Shown here piece by piece: positions 7,898 to 17,774 of a stretch of 64,000 nucleotides of DNA. Within the stretch, counting starts at the first letter, position 1. Each line of letters begins with the position of its first letter. The DNA comes from an uncultured Chitinophagaceae bacterium. GTDB lineage: Bacteria > Bacteroidota > Bacteroidia > Chitinophagales > Chitinophagaceae. The notes below the pieces were generated by a model. It was not told where the DNA came from, did not search any database, and saw only the letters and a program-made list of their open reading frames with translations. The position numbers and the translations under genes are program-made. The stretch lies in the NCBI GenBank assembly GCA_937873715.1, contig CALMYJ010000012.1, positions 1-64,000 on the forward strand, given 5' to 3'.

Positions 7898-8959
7898 ATG
7901 AAATTTTCGCTGCCCAAATACTCAGGAAAAGACCACCTGGTGCTGGCTATGGTACTGTTACCGGTTACCCTGCTTACCAATGTAGTTGTATTTGGCCTGC
8001 GTTATTTTACCGATATATACCTGCTGTTGCTGGCTACTGCTATTACGGCCATTGCATTCTCCCTGTATTTTGTGCTTTGCGGCGGTATAGCTGTAGTACT
8101 CAAAAGCCGCTTTCCTGCAGAACAGCAACTGAACAGGCGCATGGCGCTGATGATTGCCACCTTCCTTACGATGTCGGGGTTGTTTTTATTACTCCTGTTC
8201 AGGTTGTACACCCTGGTACCTGCACTGGATTATCACCGGGATGAAGACAGTTTTGTATGGGCCTACTTCATCCTGGGCATCACCAATATTTTCCTTACTT
8301 TTTTACACGAAGCCATTGCCCGCTACGAAAACTGGAAGAGCAACCACCGGGAAACCGAACAACTGCAGCAGGCTTACCGCAAAAGCAGGCTGCAGGGATT
8401 AAAGAGCCAGGTAAATCCACATTTTTTATTCAACAGCCTTAATTCCTTATCGGGCCTTATTGCCGAAGATGAAGCAGCGGCCGAGAAATTCCTGGACGAA
8501 ATGAGCAAAGTATATCGCTATATGCTCCGCAACGATGAAGACGACCTTATCCCCCTTGCCACGGAGTTACAATTTACCGAATCGTATATATACCTGCTTA
8601 ACACAAGATTTGGCAGCGCACTGCAAATAAGCATAACCGTTAGTGATGAAGATGCAGCCAAATACATACCCCCGCTTAGCCTGCAAACCATTATAGAAAA
8701 TGCCGTATCGCAAAATACCATCAGCAAATTAAGCCCATTGCATATCCGCATCAGCTCCGGCAGCGATGGCCTGCTGGAAATCACCAACAATATTCAGCCA
8801 AGGCAAATTACCGATACGGCAGATATAGACAGCGGCCTGGATAACCTGGTAAATAAATACCTGCTGATGAGCGAACAAAAACTGTATATCACCGAAACCT
8901 ACGACCTGCGTATTATTCAACTGCCATTGCTTACTAAAAACCAGGAGGTGCTGCTATGA
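7898..8959 (+). CDS. LytS/YehU-type membrane sensor histidine kinase (first of pair)
   Basis: 353 residues. Four hydrophobic segments (about 17-35, 40-66, 84-104, 120-138) are followed by a His_kinase domain with QVNPHFLFNSLNSL (phospho-acceptor His175) and a C-terminal ATPase-like region. The N-box reads IENAVSQN where relatives have ENxxKHN, and the G-box region reads SGLDNLVNKY, so the ATP site looks weakened compared with its downstream partner. It overlaps that partner by four bases (ATGA). A LytTR response regulator follows, so the three genes should form one signalling operon. The signal sensed is unknown. Confidence 0.9.
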   Translation: MKFSLPKYSGKDHLVLAMVLLPVTLLTNVVVFGLRYFTDIYLLLLATAITAIAFSLYFVLCGGIAVVLKSRFPAEQQLNRRMALMIATFLTMSGLFLLLLFRLYTLVPALDYHRDEDSFVWAYFILGITNIFLTFLHEAIARYENWKSNHRETEQLQQAYRKSRLQGLKSQVNPHFLFNSLNSLSGLIAEDEAAAEKFLDEMSKVYRYMLRNDEDDLIPLATELQFTESYIYLLNTRFGSALQISITVSDEDAAKYIPPLSLQTIIENAVSQNTISKLSPLHIRISSGSDGLLEITNNIQPRQITDTADIDSGLDNLVNKYLLMSEQKLYITETYDLRIIQLPLLTKNQEVLL

Positions 8960-10002
8960 AAATATTTTTTCCTCCAAAACATAAATGCAACTTATTCCTG
9001 TTTTCGATGCCGCTGATAGATGTGGTGCTTAACCTGGTGTTGTATAAAGAAAGGTTCTGGACAGATGCAAACGTATGGCTGCTGTCGTTTCCCCTGCTGT
9101 ATGCTATCGGTTTTTTATCCTGGTACGGGCACATGCTGTACGGGCATTATATCGAAAAAAAATACCCCACACTGCACCAGAGCCGCAAGCGTATTACCTG
9201 GAAGGCGATGGTGGCAATACTGGTGATGTGCCCCAGTGTGTTGTTTATTTTCTGGCTGTACAATTACTTCCATATACTGGGCTATAATATCCAGCAAAAA
9301 GATATCACCAAGGGACTGCTGGTTGGCTTTGGGGTAAACCTGATTTTTGAAACCCTTTTTGAAGCCGAATATATACTGATGCAGTACAAAGAAAGCAAGA
9401 TGGAAAAGGAAACCCTGCAACTGCTTTCTATAAAAGATGAATTTGATGCTTTAAAAAACCAGGTAAATCCGCATTTTTTATTCAATTGCTTCAATACCCT
9501 TTCTTCTTTAATCAGCGTAGATAAACAGCGTGCCGAGCAATTTTTAAATGAACTGAGCAAAGTGTACCGCTACCTGCTGCGCAACAACCAGGAAACAGTG
9601 AGTACGGTTGAAAACGAAATCAAATTCATTCAATCTTATTTCCAGTTGCTGCAAACCCGGCATGGCGATGCCGTACAACTGAATACAGAAATTGATAAAA
9701 AATATTACCAGTACCTGCTGCCCTCCCTGTCGCTGCAACTGCTGGTAGAAAACGTGGTAAAGCATAATGCCCTTTCAAAAAGCCAGCCCCTGGTGATTGA
9801 TATTTTTACCACCGCCGGCAATAAACTGGTGGTTAATAATAACCTGCAACGACGCTCGATAAAAGCACCGAGTAATAAAGTAGGCTTGCAAAATATCCGC
9901 ACTAAGTACGAACTGCTGCGCCTGCAGGGCTTCCAGGTAATAGAAGATGAAAAAAATTTTACCGTGGTGCTGCCCCTGCTGTGGCGCAACATCACGGCAT
10001 AG
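8956..10002 (+). CDS. LytS/YehU-type membrane sensor histidine kinase (second of pair)
   Basis: 348 residues with the same layout as the preceding kinase: about four membrane helices in the first 140 residues, a short coiled region, then QVNPHFLFNCFNTL (His173) and the ATPase domain. Here the N-box is conserved (VENVVKHN) and the glycine region reads KVGLQNIRTKY, as in active Bacteroidota relatives. The two kinases share clear similarity over their cytoplasmic halves (SKVYRYxLRN in both) and overlap by four bases, suggesting a tandem duplication and possibly a heterodimer. The response regulator starts 36 bases downstream. Confidence 0.92.
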   Translation: MKIFFPPKHKCNLFLFSMPLIDVVLNLVLYKERFWTDANVWLLSFPLLYAIGFLSWYGHMLYGHYIEKKYPTLHQSRKRITWKAMVAILVMCPSVLFIFWLYNYFHILGYNIQQKDITKGLLVGFGVNLIFETLFEAEYILMQYKESKMEKETLQLLSIKDEFDALKNQVNPHFLFNCFNTLSSLISVDKQRAEQFLNELSKVYRYLLRNNQETVSTVENEIKFIQSYFQLLQTRHGDAVQLNTEIDKKYYQYLLPSLSLQLLVENVVKHNALSKSQPLVIDIFTTAGNKLVVNNNLQRRSIKAPSNKVGLQNIRTKYELLRLQGFQVIEDEKNFTVVLPLLWRNITA

Positions 10003-10038
10003 TGTATACGCTTTATAAACAACTTTAAAATTAAGTAT

Positions 10039-10794
10039 ATGAAAATCCTGATTGTAGAAGATGAAGACCTGGCCGTAAAAAAACTGCAAAAAACTTTAGC
10101 GGCGGCCAATCCTTCTGCCGAAGTAACCGGCATTACCGATAGCATAAAAAGCACTGTGGAATGGCTGCAGGATAATCCTGTACCCGACCTTATACTGATG
10201 GATATTGAACTGGCCGACGGGCAGAGCTTTGAAATATTTAACCTTACCGAAGTAAAAGCGCCTGTAATATTTACAACCTCTTACGATGAATTTGCCCTGA
10301 AAGCATTTAAGGTAAACAGCGTAGATTACCTGCTAAAGCCTATCCAGAAAGAAGAGCTGGAAGCCGCCCTCGGCAAGTTTATGAAACTAAAAGCACAGGG
10401 TATTAATTTTGATACCCTGGTAAAGCAACTGCAGCAAAAACTGCAACCCAAAGAATACCGTAAAAGATTCCTGGTAAAGCATGGGCAAAAATTAGTAAGT
10501 GTAGAGGTAGATGAAATTGCTTACTACTTCAGCGATGGCAGGCTCAACTTTTTTAAAACCTTCGACAACAGAAAATTTGTAGTGGACTACACGATGGATG
10601 AACTGGAAGATATGCTGGACCCTGATAAATATTACCGCATCAGCCGTTCTTTTTATGTATCTATCAACAGCATTGATAAAATAGACGATTACTTCGGCAA
10701 CCGCCTTATACTTTCGCTTAAGCCGGCCGTAGATAAAGAAGCATTGGTAAGCCGGGAAAAAGTAACAGAATTTAAAAAATGGATGGGCAAGTAA
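10039..10794 (+). CDS. LytTR-family response regulator
   Basis: 251-residue two-component transcription regulator. The receiver domain (1-120) has the acidic cluster VEDED, phospho-acceptor Asp55 in LMDIEL, the switch Thr in FTTSYD and the Lys in YLLKPI. A LytTR DNA-binding domain follows (about 145-250: RFLVKHGQKL, YYRISRSFYVSINSI). It is encoded just after two LytS-like kinases, the standard partner arrangement. Its stop lies 12 bases from the stop of the convergent propeller kinase. Targets are unknown; LytTR proteins usually bind direct repeats upstream of envelope or extracellular genes. Confidence 0.95.
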   Translation: MKILIVEDEDLAVKKLQKTLAAANPSAEVTGITDSIKSTVEWLQDNPVPDLILMDIELADGQSFEIFNLTEVKAPVIFTTSYDEFALKAFKVNSVDYLLKPIQKEELEAALGKFMKLKAQGINFDTLVKQLQQKLQPKEYRKRFLVKHGQKLVSVEVDEIAYYFSDGRLNFFKTFDNRKFVVDYTMDELEDMLDPDKYYRISRSFYVSINSIDKIDDYFGNRLILSLKPAVDKEALVSREKVTEFKKWMGK

Positions 10795-10806
10795 AACACT
10801 AAATAC

Positions 10807-13800
10807 TCAAAAAGCCTGCCCGGACAGTGGCACTTTGATGGTAAGGCCCGAACGGCTTTTATGCAAATCTGTATGCAGTCTTGCCCGGATGGTGGTTACT
10901 CTTTTTTCCATAGCCTGGCTGTGCAGCAGGTTATTCAATTGCTGCATATCGCAGCACTGATTATCGAACCGCACACTAAACACCAAATTCATTTTTTCGA
11001 AGGCTACATGTATGCTGCAGCAGGTGGCGCAGGCTTTTACCAGACCCCGAACGCACTCTTTAAAAAGCAGGTAAGCTTCGTGCCTGAACTGCATATCCAA
11101 TTGCAGGCCTTTTACTTTTTCATCAATAAGCATTTCAATACTGGCACCATATTCATGTTGAAGCTGGCTGATATATTCTTCCATCCGCTCCACCGTTTTT
11201 TCCATGCTGTCATTTTCAGGGGCAATAGCCCAGAGCATATCATCCATAGTATCGATCATAGTGCCGCTTCGGTGATGTATCTGTTCGATAAATTCTTTTG
11301 ATTTTTGCGGCTCCTTATCCGCTTTAAGCCTGGCCATTTCGCTCAGCACATTAATGTTGCCCAGCGCCGTACTTACCTCCTGGTGCAGGTTGCCGGCAAT
11401 ATTACTCCGCATCTGTTGCACTGCTTCCCGGCGTTTTACCCTTTCCCTGTCTATCCAAAACAGCAGGGTGCCAATAGCCAGTAACAGTAACGCATAAAAC
11501 CACCAGGTACGCCAGAAGGGCGGCACTATGTGTATATGCAGTTTAACTTCACTGGTCTGCCGTATACCATTTTCATCTATCAGTTGAAAAAGCAGGGTAT
11601 ACTTGCCTGGTGGCAGGTAAGAGTAAGCTGCCCTTTTATCATCACCCGGGGTTTTCCAGTCTTTATCCAGCCCATCTAATTTATAGCGTATAAGCGCCGG
11701 TGTGGTATAGGTAATTGCAGAGAAGTAAATGTTTAACGTATTATCATCATGTGCAAGCTGCAGCACTTTTTGTTGCAATACAGAGTCTACCGGCAATTCC
11801 CTGTTCATTACATCGATGCCGGTAATATGCACTTGGGGCTTGTACATACTTTTTAAAATACCAACCGGGTTGAAAATAATGAACTGGTTACTGGCTCCAA
11901 AAATCAGCCTGCCATCGGGCAATGCTGCAGATGAAGCAAGAATAAAATTATCATTACCGATACCATCCTCCCGGCAAAATTTTATAAAAACTGAATTAGG
12001 CAAATACAAGCGGTACAGGCTGCTGGAAGTGCTTATCCATACAAATCCATCTTTATCTTTTTGCAAATCGGCGATAAAGCCCGACATCATGCCCGGCTTA
12101 CCCACCAGCCTTACAGTTTTGGTAAAGCGATTGTACTGGATAAGCCGTGTAAGGGTGGAAATAAGTACAATGCTATCGCTGTAATCTAAAAAAGATGACA
12201 CTCCCTCTTCCGGTAGCGGGTATACGCTTTTACCTGTACTGTCTTTATTAAAGTGCAGCACTACTTTTTTGGTGGCCGGGTTAATGGCATAGGCACCGTT
12301 AAATGAGGTGCCTATCCAAACCAGCCCGTTACGGTCAACAATTATTTTGTTAATGGTAGTGTGGGGTATCTCCTCTATTTTTTTCGGGCAGGTATCTTTC
12401 CCGTTTCGCATGCCCTGTATATTCCAGGTATATACACCGCCACTGCTCCCATGTGTACCCAGCCACAGGTTGCCCAGCTTATCTTCGGCTACCTGGCGGA
12501 TGGTTCTGTGGCGAATGCAGTAAGGGTTATAAAAAATTGCTTCACGCCTGCGCTGGTTAATTTCATAAATACCCGGCTGTGCAGCACCCCAAATGGTATT
12601 ACTGTCTGCCGAGGCATACATACTCCACAAAAAAGGACCTACTTTTTCTTCAATACCCTTTATGCCTGTTGGTACCGGTTTTAAATTGCTGTCGTAATGA
12701 TACAAGCCATCCTCCCAGGTACCCACCAGCAATGTACCCCAACGGGTATGCATAAACGACATTGGCGAACCGGCCCCGGGCTTTCCATTAATTCTATTAA
12801 CATGCGTAATACTGGTGAAATATTCAATGGATGGGTTAAACCGGTACAGTCCGTTATTATCTGTAGATACCCATATGTTTTTTTCCCTGTCTTCCGCAAG
12901 CCTAACAACAGATTCGAAACTGATACTGTGTTCCTTAAAATAACCGTTTTTCACCAGCCTGAACTTTTGTGCCTGCTCTACAAAATGTGCAAATACTTTG
13001 GCGCCGTGCACCCATATTGTACCATCACTTTGTTCAAAAACCCCCCTTATCTCGTGGTAGCTTTTAAGCTGGGAGAGCAATTCATATTTATCGTATTTGC
13101 CAGTGCTGGTATTATAATTATAAATTAAGGGATACACATTATTCCAGCAGTAAAACCATGCCCGTCCTTTTTTATCAAACAGTAAACCGCTGGGAAAAAC
13201 CTCTTTATCAAAAGCATCCACCACCGCCTCGCCTTCAGTGTTGTGGCCTGCATAACTCAGGTTGCCAGTGGCCTGGTTATACACGGCAATGCCCACACCC
13301 TTTACCCCAATCCAATATTTTTTTGTACCGGGTTGTTGTTGAAAATCTGTTACCTGCCAGTGCCGGGGGTAATTAAAAATGGTACTACTGTTTACAAACA
13401 CATTAAACTGGCTATTCCATTGCAGCAATTGAATACCGGCTAACAGGTAATAAATATTGCCATCGCTATCGGTAGAGATATTTTTAAGTGCACTGCGTAA
13501 AATGTCTTTTTTTTGATTACCGGTTTTTACCGGGCTGAACTTAAATTGCTTCCTGTCGAATATACCAACGTTACCATCGGCCAGCAACAACCAAAGCCGT
13601 TTATTTTTATCCATCAGTAATTGCAGCACGGGGTTAGAAGGCAGGGAAAAACTATCACCGGGTATATGTGTAAATGTTCTGAACCTTACGCCATCGTAGC
13701 GTTGTAAGCCATCGGTGGTGCCTATCCACAGGTAGCCCTCTTCATCCTGAACCACGGTATTGACCTGGTTAGATGCCAGGCCGGCAGCAGGACTGAAATG

Positions 13801-13887
13801 CGCAAATGTAAATACACTTTCTTCCTGTGCCAGTGCAGGGGCAAGGCCCAATAATAAAAGTATAGCAGTATAAAAAAAAGGGCGCAA
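10807..13887 (-). CDS. Propeller-type sensor kinase with degenerate ATPase domain
   Basis: 1026 residues. Signal peptide (1-20, cleavage after ALA), then a long periplasmic seven-bladed-type two-component propeller with repeated LWIGT/VWIST signatures (about 25-690), a Y_Y_Y domain (about 715-785), one membrane helix (about 792-812) and a cytoplasmic HisKA_3-like segment with NLHQEVSTALGNI. The following region keeps the family spacing, but the N-box (FKECVRGLVKACAT) lacks the usual Asn and Lys-His, and no GxGL box is visible. No receiver or AraC domain follows. The start codon appears to be TTG. Such proteins usually sense glycans or envelope state; kinase activity is doubtful here. Confidence 0.85.
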   Translation of the reverse strand: MRPFFYTAILLLLGLAPALAQEESVFTFAHFSPAAGLASNQVNTVVQDEEGYLWIGTTDGLQRYDGVRFRTFTHIPGDSFSLPSNPVLQLLMDKNKRLWLLLADGNVGIFDRKQFKFSPVKTGNQKKDILRSALKNISTDSDGNIYYLLAGIQLLQWNSQFNVFVNSSTIFNYPRHWQVTDFQQQPGTKKYWIGVKGVGIAVYNQATGNLSYAGHNTEGEAVVDAFDKEVFPSGLLFDKKGRAWFYCWNNVYPLIYNYNTSTGKYDKYELLSQLKSYHEIRGVFEQSDGTIWVHGAKVFAHFVEQAQKFRLVKNGYFKEHSISFESVVRLAEDREKNIWVSTDNNGLYRFNPSIEYFTSITHVNRINGKPGAGSPMSFMHTRWGTLLVGTWEDGLYHYDSNLKPVPTGIKGIEEKVGPFLWSMYASADSNTIWGAAQPGIYEINQRRREAIFYNPYCIRHRTIRQVAEDKLGNLWLGTHGSSGGVYTWNIQGMRNGKDTCPKKIEEIPHTTINKIIVDRNGLVWIGTSFNGAYAINPATKKVVLHFNKDSTGKSVYPLPEEGVSSFLDYSDSIVLISTLTRLIQYNRFTKTVRLVGKPGMMSGFIADLQKDKDGFVWISTSSSLYRLYLPNSVFIKFCREDGIGNDNFILASSAALPDGRLIFGASNQFIIFNPVGILKSMYKPQVHITGIDVMNRELPVDSVLQQKVLQLAHDDNTLNIYFSAITYTTPALIRYKLDGLDKDWKTPGDDKRAAYSYLPPGKYTLLFQLIDENGIRQTSEVKLHIHIVPPFWRTWWFYALLLLAIGTLLFWIDRERVKRREAVQQMRSNIAGNLHQEVSTALGNINVLSEMARLKADKEPQKSKEFIEQIHHRSGTMIDTMDDMLWAIAPENDSMEKTVERMEEYISQLQHEYGASIEMLIDEKVKGLQLDMQFRHEAYLLFKECVRGLVKACATCCSIHVAFEKMNLVFSVRFDNQCCDMQQLNNLLHSQAMEKRVTTIRARLHTDLHKSRSGLTIKVPLSGQAF

Positions 13888-13998
13888 GGAGGTAATGCTT
13901 TAGTGGTATAAATGTAAAAACTATTGGCTGCATACCGAACCAGTTGCTACAGCATTTTGCACAGTTCATACAGCAGTTTGTACATTCCAGGATAACGG

Positions 13999-15399
13999 TT
14001 ACTGCTCCATGTACTGCTGCGCTGCCAGCACCCAGTCTGCATCACGGTTAAGTACAACCGAAGGCTGGATGCCTTTATTATCGATAGCCTGCTCCGGCAC
14101 CCTGCGGCTACGGGTGGTGGCATAGCTAAGGGTATAAGGCAGACAGGGTAATGTTTTGTTACGCATATTGGCATAATCCAATACCCCTGCAGTGGGCTGG
14201 CCCATAAGAATTACTTTTTTGCTTTGTAAAGCCGCCAGCAGCAATTGCTCAGTACTGCTGGCGCAACCCTTATCAATAAGTATTGCAATTTTTTGGGGGT
14301 ATGCCCTGGGTTTATGCAGTATCAGCGCTTCATCATCGGCAACACTTACCAAACTCCCGGGCTTAGCCTGCATGGCGGCCACCAGTTTTTTTACCCACAG
14401 CTTTGTTTCATCTGGCAGGCCGGGATTATCCAGCAGTGCTTTCCAGGCTTCAGCGTTATCCTTAGTGGCGAGCACATCAGCACCTATCGTATTGATGGGG
14501 TTGGTATAGAGATAAGGTATGATGGGGCTATAGGCAAAATCGTATCCGCCGCCATTGCCTCTTAGGTCGAGCACCAGGTTGGGTACCCGGCTCAGCAGGG
14601 CAGAGTCGGTTTTAAACACCGAGTCTATCTCATGGGTAAAATAAGGATCAAAAGAGCCAATACGAATGTAGTGGGTTGAATCAGAGATGGGCTTACTGTA
14701 TACCACTGCCTGCTCTTTGGTGGCTTCAGGCACATAAGTTACCCTCTCTTTTATCCAATCGCCGTTGTTGAGTACGCCTTTGCTATAGGCGTACTCCGGC
14801 AACTGGGCATGATGGTCGCGGTAATAAAAAATACAATCAAATTTATTTTCGCCACGCTGCTTTAATTCAAACTTTATCATTCCCGGCAGCCACATATTGC
14901 TCCTGCTTTGCAGTATTACTGCAGCATAATCCCTGAATGCTGTGGGAGAATACATTAAAGCAATTTTGTACGAAGAATCCCGGAACCAGTAAATGCCCTC
15001 TACGTTTTTCTTTGCCTGTAGGGCCTTTAATTGCACAGGGGTAATTTTTATCCGCTCTGCTTTTGCCAATAGCTTTTTTACTGTAGCACTGTCATTCAAC
15101 TCAACATTACCATGATAGCCAAGTTGTATATGGCCATCTTTAAAAAACTCGAGCAACTGCGATATAAGGTAAAAGCAATGCGCTGTTTTTTTGGCATAAA
15201 CAAGTTTTGCAGCAAGCCGGGCATTATGCCTGCTATAAGCAGCTCGAGTGTACAATTGCAGCTTATCGGCAAAGCCGGCATAGTTGCGTTCAATATAGTT
15301 TTTAACAAAGTCGAACTCTTTTTTGCAATTACAATCCTGTGCTGCGGCATTATTGCCAAGAACTCCGGCAAGGAGCAGGAAAAAAATAATTTTTTTCAC
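13999..15399 (-). CDS. Secreted S41-family (C-terminal processing type) peptidase
   Basis: About 466 residues from a GTG start that gives a clean signal peptide (VKKIIFFLLLAGVLGNNAAA, then QDCNC). An ATG 90 bases upstream (15489) is possible but adds a second hydrophobic stretch. The S41 core is visible in the C-terminal half: LDLRGNGGG, the serine region GCASSTEQLLLAAL, and GQPTAGVLDYAN. The N-terminal half carries a helical region and no obvious PDZ signature. It probably acts in the periplasm or is surface-exposed. It is followed on the same strand by the propeller kinase about 110 bases downstream and is divergent from the GT1 gene. Substrate unknown. Confidence 0.85.
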   Translation of the reverse strand: MKKIIFFLLLAGVLGNNAAAQDCNCKKEFDFVKNYIERNYAGFADKLQLYTRAAYSRHNARLAAKLVYAKKTAHCFYLISQLLEFFKDGHIQLGYHGNVELNDSATVKKLLAKAERIKITPVQLKALQAKKNVEGIYWFRDSSYKIALMYSPTAFRDYAAVILQSRSNMWLPGMIKFELKQRGENKFDCIFYYRDHHAQLPEYAYSKGVLNNGDWIKERVTYVPEATKEQAVVYSKPISDSTHYIRIGSFDPYFTHEIDSVFKTDSALLSRVPNLVLDLRGNGGGYDFAYSPIIPYLYTNPINTIGADVLATKDNAEAWKALLDNPGLPDETKLWVKKLVAAMQAKPGSLVSVADDEALILHKPRAYPQKIAILIDKGCASSTEQLLLAALQSKKVILMGQPTAGVLDYANMRNKTLPCLPYTLSYATTRSRRVPEQAIDNKGIQPSVVLNRDADWVLAAQQYMEQ

Positions 15400-15587
15400 C
15401 CGGTTTTTTTTAAAGACTTGAGTAGATGTATTTGTTTTTGTGCATAGCAGTAGCAGTAACAGCAATATATAGGCGCCGCAATACAACAACTGGTACTGTC
15501 AAATATACAGTTGATACAACATATATCATTCAATGGCGGGCTGCTTTATTAAAATTGTTGTACTGAAAAACATTAAACACTTATTGT

Positions 15588-16937
15588 ATGAGCCATGAAT
15601 TAAATCCTGCTGGCAGTGGGATAAAAATACTTTTTGCCAGCTTCCCGGCACACGGGCATTTTAACCCACTTACCGGCCTTGCCGTACACCTGAAAGCGCA
15701 GGGGTACGATGTACGCTGGTATACCTCTAAAAGCTATGCGGTAAAGCTGAAGCGGCTTGATATACCGCATTTTCCGTTTAAGCGAACCATTGAAATTACC
15801 GACGGCGATGTGGATGCTGCTTTCCCTGAAAGAAAAAAAATAAGCTCCCCACTGGCCAAGCTGCGCTTCGACATTATCAATGCCTTTATATTGCGTGGCC
15901 CCGAAATGTTTGCAGATATCCAGGAACTGTACACTACTTTTAAATTCGACCTGCTGGTTGCTGATTGTGCTTTTACTGCCATTCCTTTTGTAAAAGATAT
16001 TATGGGCATTCCTGTAATATCTATCGGGGTACTGCCACTAACCGAAACCTCAAAAGATTTGCCACCCGGCGGCATGGGCCTTACGCCATCCTATACCCCA
16101 ATTGGAAGGCTGCGGCAGGCCCTGCTCCGGAAAATTGCCTACTGGCTTATTTTTCGCAAGCCCAATAAAGTACTGCACCAGTTGCTGGACAGTTATAATA
16201 TTGGGCACAATAAAGAATCAATATTTGATATCATTGTGCGTAAATCAACCCTGCTGCTGCAAAGCGGCACACCGGGCTTTGAATATTCCAGGAGCGATAT
16301 AAGCAAACATGTGCGCTTTATTGGCCCACTGCTGCCGCATGCACCTGCCATTAACCGGCAGTGGTTTGACGAGCGGCTGAATAAATACGAACGCATTGTA
16401 CTGGTAACACAGGGCACTGTTGAAAAAGACGTACAAAAATTACTGGTGCCCACACTCGAAGCATTTAAGCACAGTAAAACGCTGGTAATATGCACTACAG
16501 GTGGGTCGCAAACCGCAGCGCTAAAACTGCAGTATCCCTACAGCAATATTATTATTGAAGACTTTATACCCTTTGGCGATGTAATGCCTTACGCCGATGC
16601 CTATATTACAAATGGTGGTTATGGTGGCGTAATGCTGGGGATACAAAACCGGCTGCCTATGGTAGTGGCAGGTGTTCACGAAGGCAAAAACGAAATTTGC
16701 GCCAGGGTTGGATATTTTAAAGTAGGCATTAACCTGAAAACAGAAAGGCCCACCCCCAAACAAATACGCCATGCGGTAAATGAAATCATTTGCAATACAA
16801 CCTATCTTAAAAATGCCGAGCAACTCGGTGCTGAATTTGAACAATACAATCCGGTTGACTTATGCGCCAGCTACGTGGCAGCGCTAACCAAAGCAAACAA
16901 TACAATCATAAATACCGGTGCCTTTATGAATAATTAA
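15588..16937 (+). CDS. GT1 (UGT/macrolide-type) glycosyltransferase
   Basis: 449-residue GT-B fold enzyme that should transfer a sugar from an NDP-sugar to a small lipophilic or polyketide-like acceptor. The N-terminal nucleotide-independent lobe begins with ILFASFPAHGHFNPLTGLA, a typical MGT/UGT signature. The donor-binding region is recognisable near residues 335-350 as DAYITNGGYGGVMLGIQNRLPMV, broadly matching the THGG motif, but with Asn in place of the usual His. The central VTQGTVEKD matches the conserved strand-loop of the C-terminal lobe. The gene is alone between a divergent peptidase and a rho-independent terminator. Donor and acceptor cannot be predicted. Confidence 0.88.
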   Translation: MSHELNPAGSGIKILFASFPAHGHFNPLTGLAVHLKAQGYDVRWYTSKSYAVKLKRLDIPHFPFKRTIEITDGDVDAAFPERKKISSPLAKLRFDIINAFILRGPEMFADIQELYTTFKFDLLVADCAFTAIPFVKDIMGIPVISIGVLPLTETSKDLPPGGMGLTPSYTPIGRLRQALLRKIAYWLIFRKPNKVLHQLLDSYNIGHNKESIFDIIVRKSTLLLQSGTPGFEYSRSDISKHVRFIGPLLPHAPAINRQWFDERLNKYERIVLVTQGTVEKDVQKLLVPTLEAFKHSKTLVICTTGGSQTAALKLQYPYSNIIIEDFIPFGDVMPYADAYITNGGYGGVMLGIQNRLPMVVAGVHEGKNEICARVGYFKVGINLKTERPTPKQIRHAVNEIICNTTYLKNAEQLGAEFEQYNPVDLCASYVAALTKANNTIINTGAFMNN

Positions 16938-16966
16938 ATACGCTTGTGGAGGCGATACACCAGGTT

Positions 16967-16995
16967 AAGGCTGCAATAAAAAGCAGCCTTTTTTT
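16967..16995 (+). terminator. Rho-independent terminator after the GT1 gene
   Basis: Eight-base-pair stem (aaggctgc / gcagcctt) with an AATAAAAA loop, followed by T residues, 30 bases after the glycosyltransferase stop. Confidence 0.85.
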
Positions 16996-17117
16996 ATGGA
17001 AGCGGTATTGATACAGCACTTCATGCCGGTATTTACCCACTTCATACAGGCCGCAATTGCCCGCCGGTGCAGGCTGATAGATATTTGCAGCATTAAATCA
17101 TTTATAAAAAATTAGTC

Positions 17118-17603
17118 ATGAAAAAATTAATTATTTGCGTGCTGGCGTTTGCCGCAGCTACAAACGGCTTTGCCGGTACAAAAAAAGATCCTAACCATGT
17201 AAACCGTTCACTCCATACTGCCAGCTACATTCATTCGCTGGTTGTAAATGGTAACACTTCTGTAGTGCTGGTAAATGAAGTTTCAAAACAAATTAGCATT
17301 GAAGGCAGCGAGGATATGATTAACCAGGTAGAAGTGAAAGAAGAAAACGGGCAGCTCACTATTACCAATACCTCAAAAAAAGGCAGAACTGCGGCCATCG
17401 TATATGTACCGGCAGCACTCATCAGCCATATACATATGAATGGTAACGGTGCCGTATCTACCATGGAAACCCTGGACAACAAAAACATTGATGTGCTTGT
17501 AAATGGCGATTGCAAACTTTGGATAAAAACATACGGTACTGTTACCGTTGATGCTATGCCAGATTTTGACTACACTTATGTTTCTAAAAAAATTAAACCG
17601 TAA
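17118..17603 (+). CDS. Small secreted GIN-domain (DUF2807-like) protein
   Basis: 161 residues with a signal peptide (MKKLIICVLAFAAATNGFAG). The rest is a beta-rich, repeat-like sequence (SIEGSEDMINQVEVKEENGQ, later HIHMNGNGAVSTM) typical of the head GIN / DUF2807 domain common in Bacteroidota envelope proteins. It is shorter than most members, covering about one domain. Probably periplasmic or surface-exposed; molecular role unknown. Flanked by terminators on both sides, so it is a single-gene unit. Confidence 0.75.
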   Translation: MKKLIICVLAFAAATNGFAGTKKDPNHVNRSLHTASYIHSLVVNGNTSVVLVNEVSKQISIEGSEDMINQVEVKEENGQLTITNTSKKGRTAAIVYVPAALISHIHMNGNGAVSTMETLDNKNIDVLVNGDCKLWIKTYGTVTVDAMPDFDYTYVSKKIKP

Positions 17604-17629
17604 TTGTTGAGGGTTGTGATACACTACAC

Positions 17630-17660
17630 AGTCAGCCCCGTAAGGCTGGCTGTTTTCTTT
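17630..17660 (+). terminator. Rho-independent terminator after the GIN-domain gene
   Basis: Stem agtcagcc / ggctggct (one G-U pair) with loop CCGTAA, then gttttcttt. Confidence 0.8.
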
Positions 17661-17774
17661 ACTGCCCCAATACAATTCATACAGCATTTGGTACAACTGT
17701 CACAGCAAAGCTTTGCCTTATGATACCAGTTTAGTGATTTTTACTTTGAAATCATCAACTTAAAAGTAACAGCC

